Shown here: piece by piece, positions 8,298 through 14,871 of the stretch
How positions within the stretch are numbered: the first letter of the stretch is position 1
How the letters are laid out: the number at the start of each line of letters is the position of its first letter
Assembly (NCBI RefSeq): GCF_002198675.1
Contig: NZ_MWLL01000234.1
Location: 1-35,829 of the forward strand
Origin: Kineosporia sp. R_H_3
GTDB lineage: Bacteria; Actinomycetota; Actinomycetes; Actinomycetales; Kineosporiaceae
Direction: 5' to 3'
Length of the DNA stretch: 35,829 nucleotides
Notes under the pieces: generated by a model
What the model was told of the DNA's origin: nothing
Databases searched by the model: none
The model's input: the letters and a program-made list of their open reading frames with translations, nothing else
Position numbers and translations under genes: made by a program

Positions 8298-11200
8298 GGC
8301 CGGGCCCCCTGCACCAGGGTCACCGTGCGTCCGACCGCGAGGTGACCGCGGCCGGGCGGGCCGGCGAAGAACTGGTCGGGCTCGAGCTGGAAGCCCATCT
8401 CGCGTGCGGCCGCGGGCACGGTCGGGCAGAGCAGGAACCGCGCTCCCGACGTGAAGACCTCGCCGACGACCCGGGCGAGAGCACGGCGCTGGCCCTGCAC
8501 GATCGGCAGCGCGTCGCCGGCGAGCACGAGCGCGCGGCGGCCCTGCGAGCCGGGCTCGGCGATCTCGGCGAGCAGCGTCGGCTTCTCGTCCCAGTTCTCC
8601 TTCGCCGCGGTGACGACGACCTGCTCGCAGTCGTCGACGACGACCGCGTAGCGGCCGCCGGGCAGCACCGCCTCGAGGTCGGCGGCCGCCTCGCGCAGTG
8701 CCGTGTCCTCGACGGTCGTGCCGGTGACGACCCGCACGCCGGGGTCGGACGGCGGCAGCAGCGCGGCGAGGCCCGAGCGCGGCGGGCACACCGCGAGGAC
8801 GCCGATCCCCTGCGCCCGGAGGCCTCGCGCGACCGTCGCGGCGACCGAGGTCCGCCCCGTGCCGGCGACGCCGGTGACGAGCAGCAGGTGCGGGCCGGCC
8901 TCGAAGAGGTCGATCCCCACCGGCTCGACGGCCGGGCCGCCGACCCCGATCGGCACCCAGGTCGCGCCGCGGCCGGCGTCGTCGAGCCCGACCGCGGCGC
9001 GCGTCTCGGACAGCGAGAGAGTCACCGGCAGCCGGGGCAGGACGACCGGCAGCCGGGCCGGGTCGAGGTCACCGCCGACGCCATGCCCCTTGGCTGCGAC
9101 GAGCGCCGCCGCGACGTCCGGGACCGACACGTGCAGATGTGCACCGGTCGCGCCGTCGATGGCCCTGCCGGGCAGCACCGGCGGGGCCGCCGTCCGGGTC
9201 GGGGCGTGCGAGCGGCGCAGCTCGTCCTTGGGGAACGGCAGGAGCACGCGCTGGGTGAACAGCCCCGGCAGCTTGCCGTTGAGGATGTCCTGGCCGCCGA
9301 TCGGCACGACGTGCACCCCGACGGGCGGGCCGTTCTGGATCACCTCGCGCAGCGTCTGGAGCAGCGAGGTCTCCTGGAACATCGGGTCGGCCCGGTTCTC
9401 GAAGTGCTCCCAGCCGTCGACGACGAGCACGACGAACGGGTCACGGTGCCCGGGCGGCGCCGAGAACCGGGCGACGGCGCGGCGCTGCACCTCGGCCGCG
9501 AGCCAGAGGACGAGCCGGCGCACCCGGTCCGGCTCCCCCGGCGTGACGACGCCGCCGCAGTGCGGCGCGGCCTCGAACGCCGCCAGGCCACCGGGTTCGC
9601 GCTCGAGGACGTACACGTGCGCCTCGTCGGGGCGCCACCGCGCGACGATGCCTGCGAGCAGGGCCGCGGCGACCGTCGTCCGGCCCGACTGCGGCCCGCC
9701 CGCGACGAGCAGCCGGTCGGTGCCCGCCAGGTCGAGGACGGCGGCCGGCTGCGACTGCCGGTCGGGCACGTCGACGAGCCCGAACGGGACGGCGGTCGCC
9801 GGGACCGGCTCGGTGGCCCGGGCCGGCAGGTCGGCGAGCGGGAGGAGCACGGGCAGCGCCGGCAGCAGCGGCCGGAACGGTTGCGGCGCAGCGAGATCCG
9901 CCGTCGCCTGCTCGATCGCCTCGATCGCGAGCACCTGGTCGGTCCGCTCGCCGCGCGGGCCGGTGGCGCCGGCCGGGCGGGGTTCGCCGAGCGTCGTCCA
10001 GTCGAGCAGCCGCACGTGCGCCGGCGGTGCCTGGCCGGTCGGCGGCGGGTCGCCGAGGTAGCCCGACTGGAAGAGCGTCGGCGTGCGGGTCTCGTCCTTG
10101 GTGCACAGGATCATCCCTCGGCCGCGGAGCCGGCCGGGGATCGACGCGGCGTCGGGGACGCCGAGCACCTCGACGCTGTCGGCGGGCTCGTTCTGCCGCA
10201 ACGTGATCCGCAGGTCGATGTTGTTCTTCAGCTCGGGCGAGAGCTTGCCCTGGAGGGACTGGGTCGCGAGCACGAGGTGCATCCCGAGGGAGCGGCCCTT
10301 CGCGGCGACGTTGACGAGCTCGACGAGGAAGTTCGGCGACGTCTCGAGCACGCGGGCGAACTCGTCGAAGACGAGCACGAGGCGGGGCAGCGGCTCCCAG
10401 CCGGCCGAGCCCCGGGACCGCCAGTACTCGTCGATCTCGCCGCCGAAGCGCGCGAGCATCGACTCCCGGCGCCGCACCTCGGCCCGCACCGACGCGAGCA
10501 CCCGCTCGGCGGCGGCGGCGTCGAAGACGTCGGCGGCGGTCTCGCCCGTCGAGCGGATGAGCGAGACGACGTGCGGGCAGTGCCGGAACGGCAGGAAGGC
10601 GCTGCCGCCCTTGAAGTCCACGAGCACGAGGTTCAGCTCGTCGGGCCGGTTCGCCAGGAGCAGCGACGTGACGAGGGTCTGGAGCAGGATGCTCTTCCCG
10701 GCGCCGGTCGCCCCGCCGAGCATCGTGTGCGGGCCCTGCCCGGCGAGGTCGACGGTCACCGGGCCTGAGGCGTCGGCACCGAGCACGACCTTCGTGCACG
10801 GGCCCGGGGAGCGCGCCCAGGCGCGCGCGACGTCGTCCGGGGTCGGGCGGGCGATCCCGAGCAGGTCGAGGAACCGCACGGGGTACGGGACGGCGCGCTC
10901 CGCGGCGGCGAGCGTGAGCCGGTCGCGCAGCGGGGACAGCGCCCGGGCCACCCGTTCGGCGTCCTCGGCGGAGATCTGCTCGGCGTGCGCGGTGACCGGC
11001 TCCTCGACGCGCGAGCGGGTCAGCCGCACGCTGCCGGTCTCGTCGACGGCGCACTCGGCGCGCATCTCGTTGAGGCTCTGCCGGTCGACGGCGATCGTGC
11101 AGACACCGACCTCCGGCCCCTCCCGCAGGACGGTCTCGATGCCGGGCAGCTTGCGCAGCGCCAGCGCCCCGTCGAGGACCACGACGACGTCCTCGCCGAA

Positions 11201-12649
11201 CCGCGCTCCCGCCGGCCGGCCGCCGTCGAAGCTGCCGCGGGCTGCCTCCTTGCGCCGGGTCACGAGGTCGCGCAGCTCGGCGATCCGGTCCCGGCGGGTG
11301 CTGTCCGTGCTGCCGACGAGCACCGGCACCGCGCCGTCCTCGCCGGGGTCGAGGTGCGGGAGCCACGCCGTCCAGGCGAGGGCGTCCGCGCCGTCCGGGT
11401 CGGCGGTGACGACGACGAGCCGCAGGTCGGCCGGCGAGCGCAGGGTCGCGAGCTGGGCGACGAGCCAGCGTGCGGTGCCCGCGGTGGCGGCCGCCGGGCC
11501 GACGACCCCGAGCACCCCGGCGGCGCGCAGGTCGACGGTGACCGGGACGCCGCGGACGACGGGCGGGACGAAGCCCTCCCACACCTCGCCCTCGACCTCG
11601 ACGGCCGCCGGCCGGCTCCCGGTGCCGACCCTGACGACGAGCCCGTCCGGGGAGTCGGCGTTGCGCGGCCAGACCCCGCGCCGGCGCCCGTTCGCGGCGA
11701 GCGTCACGTCGTGGACGTCGGGGGCGGCCGCCCGTCGGGCCCGCTCCTCGGCCGTCACGGCGCCCGCGATCGTCTGCTGCGCGGCCGCCTTCGCGGCGTC
11801 GAACCGGGCCTGGCTCGCGGCCCGGCTGCGCCGGTCGAAGAACGCCTGCGCGGCCCACGCGACGGGCCCGAAGAGGCCGAGCAGCAGCATCGCCGGCGAG
11901 TCGAGGACGACGGCCATGACGCCGCCGAGCACGAGCGGGACGACCGCCGTCGTCACCGCGGTCGCCTTCGACGACGCGTTCCGCTCGACGGGCTGCGGCA
12001 TCCGGACCCGCACCGGGACGATCGCCGGGCTCGCGGCGAACGCCCGGTCGATGTCGAGCCGGGCGTCCGGGCTGCGCACCGGCGGGGGCGGCGGCGCACC
12101 GACCGGCACCCACTCGAACAGGCCCGCCCCGATCTCGAGCACGGCACCCGGCGCGAGCGGTACCGCGGTGCCCGGGGCGAGCGGGACGCCGTCCACGCGC
12201 GTGCCGTTCGCGGAACCGAGGTCGGCGACGGACGCCGTCCCGTTCGGCTCGAGCCGGATCTCGGCGTGGGTCCGGCTCGCGTCGAGGTCGCGCAGCGGCA
12301 CCGAGGCGTCGCGGCGGCGGGCGATCTCGTGCCGGCCGATCGCGAGCCAGTGGACGGCGCCCGCGTCCGGCCCGTCGAGGGCGCGCAGCGCGCCGACCGC
12401 ACCGTGCGGGAGGGCCCGCGGGTCGGGGCCGGGGGCGCCGAGGGAGAGGACGGCGCCGGGGACGAGCGGGCTGTCGGCGACGATCGACGCGGGGTCGAGC
12501 CAGGCGGCACCGACGAACCACGCGTTGCCCGGGCCGCCGAGCGGGAGCGCCGCGAGCAGGGACGCGACGGACGACTCCGGGGCCGCCGAGACCTCGACCG
12601 TGCGGGAGGCCCCGGTGCCCGGGTCCTGCACGGTCACCCTGAAGTTCAC
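8294..12649 (-). CDS. Type VII secretion FtsK/SpoIIIE motor ATPase (EssC/EccC) with N-terminal FHA domain
   Basis: A 1451-residue membrane ATPase that powers export of WXG100-type substrates. Residues 1-75 form a small N-terminal domain. About 100-175 is an FHA phosphothreonine-binding domain (IGRHEIARR, SRTHAEI, GSANGTRVDG). Two membrane helices lie at about 225-270. Three FtsK-like ATPase domains follow, with Walker A motifs GGATGAGKS (about 650), GGPQSGRTT (about 990) and TGVAGTGRTS (about 1262). Only the first has an intact Walker B with catalytic Glu (LVLVFDEF); the second (VVDGWE) and third (VVDDCE) look degenerate, as is usual for EccC/EssC. An FHA N-terminus is typical of EssC (Bacillota-type) rather than mycobacterial EccC. 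The start is GTG 12649, with GGGGGA 8 bases upstream. The gene lies 25 bases after the DUF234-type ATPase, perhaps as one transcript. Confidence 0.93.
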   Translation of the reverse strand: MNFRVTVQDPGTGASRTVEVSAAPESSVASLLAALPLGGPGNAWFVGAAWLDPASIVADSPLVPGAVLSLGAPGPDPRALPHGAVGALRALDGPDAGAVHWLAIGRHEIARRRDASVPLRDLDASRTHAEIRLEPNGTASVADLGSANGTRVDGVPLAPGTAVPLAPGAVLEIGAGLFEWVPVGAPPPPPVRSPDARLDIDRAFAASPAIVPVRVRMPQPVERNASSKATAVTTAVVPLVLGGVMAVVLDSPAMLLLGLFGPVAWAAQAFFDRRSRAASQARFDAAKAAAQQTIAGAVTAEERARRAAAPDVHDVTLAANGRRRGVWPRNADSPDGLVVRVGTGSRPAAVEVEGEVWEGFVPPVVRGVPVTVDLRAAGVLGVVGPAAATAGTARWLVAQLATLRSPADLRLVVVTADPDGADALAWTAWLPHLDPGEDGAVPVLVGSTDSTRRDRIAELRDLVTRRKEAARGSFDGGRPAGARFGEDVVVVLDGALALRKLPGIETVLREGPEVGVCTIAVDRQSLNEMRAECAVDETGSVRLTRSRVEEPVTAHAEQISAEDAERVARALSPLRDRLTLAAAERAVPYPVRFLDLLGIARPTPDDVARAWARSPGPCTKVVLGADASGPVTVDLAGQGPHTMLGGATGAGKSILLQTLVTSLLLANRPDELNLVLVDFKGGSAFLPFRHCPHVVSLIRSTGETAADVFDAAAAERVLASVRAEVRRRESMLARFGGEIDEYWRSRGSAGWEPLPRLVLVFDEFARVLETSPNFLVELVNVAAKGRSLGMHLVLATQSLQGKLSPELKNNIDLRITLRQNEPADSVEVLGVPDAASIPGRLRGRGMILCTKDETRTPTLFQSGYLGDPPPTGQAPPAHVRLLDWTTLGEPRPAGATGPRGERTDQVLAIEAIEQATADLAAPQPFRPLLPALPVLLPLADLPARATEPVPATAVPFGLVDVPDRQSQPAAVLDLAGTDRLLVAGGPQSGRTTVAAALLAGIVARWRPDEAHVYVLEREPGGLAAFEAAPHCGGVVTPGEPDRVRRLVLWLAAEVQRRAVARFSAPPGHRDPFVVLVVDGWEHFENRADPMFQETSLLQTLREVIQNGPPVGVHVVPIGGQDILNGKLPGLFTQRVLLPFPKDELRRSHAPTRTAAPPVLPGRAIDGATGAHLHVSVPDVAAALVAAKGHGVGGDLDPARLPVVLPRLPVTLSLSETRAAVGLDDAGRGATWVPIGVGGPAVEPVGIDLFEAGPHLLLVTGVAGTGRTSVAATVARGLRAQGIGVLAVCPPRSGLAALLPPSDPGVRVVTGTTVEDTALREAAADLEAVLPGGRYAVVVDDCEQVVVTAAKENWDEKPTLLAEIAEPGSQGRRALVLAGDALPIVQGQRRALARVVGEVFTSGARFLLCPTVPAAAREMGFQLEPDQFFAGPPGRGHLAVGRTVTLVQGARP

Positions 12650-12674
12650 GTCGGCGGTCCCCCGGGGCCGATGG

Positions 12675-14147
12675 TCACTGTGGCGGCCGAGTATAGAGAT
12701 CGCGCACGAGGTCGGCCGCGGTGACCAGGGTGACGTCGCCCCGCTCGGCGGCCAGGGCGCGGACGCCGTCCGTGAAGCCGGACCGCGAGGCGAGCACGAG
12801 GGAGCAGCCCGTGACGTCGAGCCCGGCCTGGGCCAGGGCGGGCAGCTTGTGGTCGGCGAGCGCGGTGAGCACCCCGGCGTCGAGCGGGGCGTTCGTCCAC
12901 TTCGCCTCGACGGCGACGACGGCCCGCCGGCCGTCCAGGCCGACGACGTCGACCTCCTCGGAGAAGCGGGTGCGGGACGCCCGGCTCGCGTGGACCGCCG
13001 GGCCCCACCACCGGCTCACCTCCGTCGCGGTGCCGGCGAACCGCTGCCGGACCCAGGCTCCGACGACCTCCTCGAAGACCGGGGCGGTGTGGTCGGAGAG
13101 GTGGGCGGGCACGGTCACCCGGGTCATCGCGGCCGGGTCCGCCCCCGCCTCGAGCTCGGCCTGGCGCGGCTGGACGAAGCGGAACCAGAAGCGCACGAAG
13201 TGGTCCTCGCAGCGCCATTGGGTGTTCCGGGAGTCCGGGCGGGCACCGACCGGCCGGCTGCGGCTCACGAGCTGGAGGCCCGCGAGCGCGTCGAGGTAGC
13301 GCGTCACCTCGTTCGTCGGCATCCGCAGGACCTCGCCGATCGCGGTGACCGACTGCGGTCTCGTCGCGAGCACCGACAGGACCGAGAAGTAGACCGACGG
13401 TTCGCGCAGCTCGGTCGCGAGGATCGTCCGGGGCTCGTTGAAGAACGCACCGAGCGGGTCCATGAGGTGCGTCGTCACGGTGTCGAGCAGGTCGCCGCGG
13501 CCGAGCGCACGCAGGTAGCGCGGCATCCCGCCGGTGACCGCGAACCGGGTCACCTGGTCGACGGGGTCCAGGTCGGGCATGAAGAGCCGGGCCTGGGCGA
13601 AGCCGAGCGGTCGCAGCGGCATCGGGACGAGGCGGCCGTGCAGCGGGCTCCGCTCGGCCTGGAGCGACTCCATCTGCGCGACCGCGGAGCCGGTGAGGAG
13701 GAGCTTGACCGACGAGGTGTCGCGCTCGGCCTCCATGACCGCCTGGACGGCGCTGAGGTTCGCCTGCTGCTCGGCGGCCGACGTCCCGAGCAGGTAGGGC
13801 AGCTCGTCGACGACGACGAGGACGCGCCCGTCGCGGCCGAGCGCGTAGAGCACCCGGAAGAGGTCGGCGATCCCGTCGATCCGCGGCCGGACGCCGAGCG
13901 GCGCCTCGAGCTGGACGGCGAGGTTGGTCCACTGCTGGCCGGCGGCGAGCCGGTCGGCGACGAGGACCACCGCCGGCTTGCCGTCCGCGAAGCGGCGGAA
14001 CAGCCAGCTCTTGCCGACCCGACGACGCCCGAAGAGGCTCAGCGGCTCCTTGTCGGGCGAGGCCCACCACTGCTCGAGACGGGCGCGCTCGACGTCGCGG
14101 TCGAGGAACTCGGCCGCGGCCGGCCAGTGGTGGACGGGGACTGCCAT
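12675..14147 (-). CDS. DUF234-type AAA+ ATPase with C-terminal PD-(D/E)xK nuclease-like domain
   Basis: A 490-residue cytosolic protein of the archaeal-ATPase/DUF234 group. The N-terminal P-loop domain has Walker A GRRRVGKS (residues 40-47) and Walker B VVVDELP (D114, E115), with LLTGSAV as sensor-like strand and PLRPLGF typical of the family. A winged-helix-like middle follows (VTAIGEVLRMPTNEVTRYLDAL, about 285-305). The C-terminal DUF234-like domain carries D400, E414 and K416 in EEVDVVGL and VAVEAKW, the pattern of a PD-(D/E)xK nuclease core. The biological role of the family is not settled. No Shine-Dalgarno precedes ATG 14147; instead a promoter-like element ends six bases before it, suggesting a leaderless mRNA. 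It sits between the secretion ATPase and the copper cassette and belongs to neither pathway, so it may be an acquired gene. Confidence 0.88.
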   Translation of the reverse strand: MAVPVHHWPAAAEFLDRDVERARLEQWWASPDKEPLSLFGRRRVGKSWLFRRFADGKPAVVLVADRLAAGQQWTNLAVQLEAPLGVRPRIDGIADLFRVLYALGRDGRVLVVVDELPYLLGTSAAEQQANLSAVQAVMEAERDTSSVKLLLTGSAVAQMESLQAERSPLHGRLVPMPLRPLGFAQARLFMPDLDPVDQVTRFAVTGGMPRYLRALGRGDLLDTVTTHLMDPLGAFFNEPRTILATELREPSVYFSVLSVLATRPQSVTAIGEVLRMPTNEVTRYLDALAGLQLVSRSRPVGARPDSRNTQWRCEDHFVRFWFRFVQPRQAELEAGADPAAMTRVTVPAHLSDHTAPVFEEVVGAWVRQRFAGTATEVSRWWGPAVHASRASRTRFSEEVDVVGLDGRRAVVAVEAKWTNAPLDAGVLTALADHKLPALAQAGLDVTGCSLVLASRSGFTDGVRALAAERGDVTLVTAADLVRDLYTRPPQ

Positions 14148-14149
14148 GT

Positions 14150-14192
14150 GATTAGCCTACTTTGGATTAGCCTAATGTAAAGTAGGCTAATC
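14150..14192. repeat. AT-rich perfect 14-bp inverted repeat with palindromic centre (operator candidate)
   Basis: GATTAGCCTACTTT (14150-14163) is matched exactly by its reverse complement at 14179-14192. The 15-base centre contains ATTAGCCTAAT, itself a 5+1+5 palindrome that repeats the arm motif. The whole block is AT-rich in a very GC-rich surrounding and begins two bases upstream of the ATPase start codon. The layout of three TTAGCCTA-type half sites fits a binding site for a regulator, possibly the ATPase's own winged helix. The factor is unknown. Confidence 0.8.
14154..14181 (-). promoter_or_regulatory. Leaderless-type promoter of the DUF234-type ATPase
   Basis: On the minus strand TTTACA (14181-14176), 16 bases, then TAGGCT (14159-14154), then six bases to the A of the ATG at 14147. 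That spacing would place transcription start at the start codon, and no Shine-Dalgarno is present. The inverted repeat arms overlap both boxes, so a protein bound there would block transcription. Because the repeat is symmetric, a mirrored TTTGGA-N16-TAGGCT (14161-14188) also faces the copper operon. Confidence 0.55.
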
Positions 14193-14254
14193 GTAGAGCG
14201 GTCTGCGGCCCGGTTCGTCGTGCTCCGGCGGTGGGACCACCGTCCCGGGTGGAA

Positions 14255-14271
14255 ATACCCTGCGGGGGTAT
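14255..14271. promoter_or_regulatory. CsoR operator overlapping the csoR -10 box
   Basis: ATACCC-TGCGG-GGGTAT is a perfect 6-5-6 inverted repeat matching the known TACCC/GGGTA CsoR-type operators. The probable -10 TATAGT (14269-14274) overlaps its right arm, so apo-CsoR bound here would exclude RNA polymerase and Cu(I) binding would relieve it. A clear -35 is not visible. The csoR ATG is about 40 bases downstream. Confidence 0.8.
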
Positions 14272-14312
14272 AGTGTTGGCCCGGACGACAGCGACCACGT
14301 CGAGGGAGGGTC

Positions 14313-14594
14313 ATGGCCGGCTACTCGGGCTCCAAGGACGACTACCTGCGCCGGTTGCGGCGTATCGAGGGGCAGGTCCGCGGTATCCACAGGATGGTCG
14401 AGGAGGACGTCTACTGCATCGACATCCTCACCCAGGTCGCCGCTGTCACGAAGGCGCTCCAGGCCGTGAGCCTCGGCCTGCTCGAGGACCACGTCGGGCA
14501 CTGCGTCGTCGACGCGGCCCGGGAGTCCGACGACGCCGCGGCGACCAAGGTCCGCGAGGCCGCCGACGCGATCGCCCGGCTCGTGCGCAGCTGA
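14313..14594 (+). CDS. csoR: Copper-sensing transcriptional repressor CsoR
   Basis: A 93-residue all-helical metal-responsive repressor of the CsoR/RcnR family. It shows the family start YLRRLRRIEGQVRGIHRMVEE and the Cu(I) ligands C35 (VYCIDILTQ), H60 and C64 (EDHVGHCVVDA), equivalent to the Cys-His-Cys set of Mycobacterium tuberculosis CsoR, with a Tyr just before C35. It is predicted to bind the inverted repeat at 14255-14271 and repress its own operon until Cu(I) binds. Start ATG 14313 follows GAGGGAGG by a few bases. The gene leads a csoR, copZ-like, copA order, which supports a copper rather than nickel or persulfide sensor. The alternatives (CstR, RcnR) are less likely given the ligand set and neighbours. 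Confidence 0.95.
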   Translation: MAGYSGSKDDYLRRLRRIEGQVRGIHRMVEEDVYCIDILTQVAAVTKALQAVSLGLLEDHVGHCVVDAARESDDAAATKVREAADAIARLVRS

Positions 14595-14652
14595 CGAGCA
14601 CCCGAGCACGTCACCGAACCACGCACGCACCACGCTCAACGAGGAGAACGAA

Positions 14653-14871
14653 GTGACCACCACCGTCGTCCACGTCGCCGGCATGACCTGCTCGCACTGC
14701 GTCAACGCGGTGACCGAGGAGCTCAAGGAGCTCGCCGGCGTCCGTGACGTGACCGTGGACCTCGTCGCCGGCGGGACGTCCAACGTCTCCGTCACCAGCG
14801 ACGCCCCGCTCGACGGCGAGGCGGTCAAGGCCGCCGTGGACGAGGCCGGCTATGCCGTCGTCGACGACTGA
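14653..14871 (+). CDS. copZ: Copper chaperone CopZ-like (heavy-metal-associated domain)
   Basis: A 72-residue single HMA domain with the Cu(I)-binding motif MTCSHC (residues 11-16), the ferredoxin-like strand-helix order and a typical ending DEAGYAVVDD. It would carry Cu(I) in the cytosol and hand it to the neighbouring ATPase or to CsoR. GTG 14653 is preceded by GAGGAG, about 6 bases upstream. It is 58 bases after csoR, and its last 20 bases overlap the start of copA, indicating one operon with translational coupling. The residue between the cysteines includes His, as in many chaperone-type domains. Confidence 0.93.
   Translation: MTTTVVHVAGMTCSHCVNAVTEELKELAGVRDVTVDLVAGGTSNVSVTSDAPLDGEAVKAAVDEAGYAVVDD

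Noticed and set aside
8342-14180. Long plus-strand open frames opposite the secretion ATPase and the DUF234-type ATPase
   Set aside because: Their translations have low complexity and no motif, whereas the minus-strand frames carry Walker A/B, FHA and nuclease motifs throughout.
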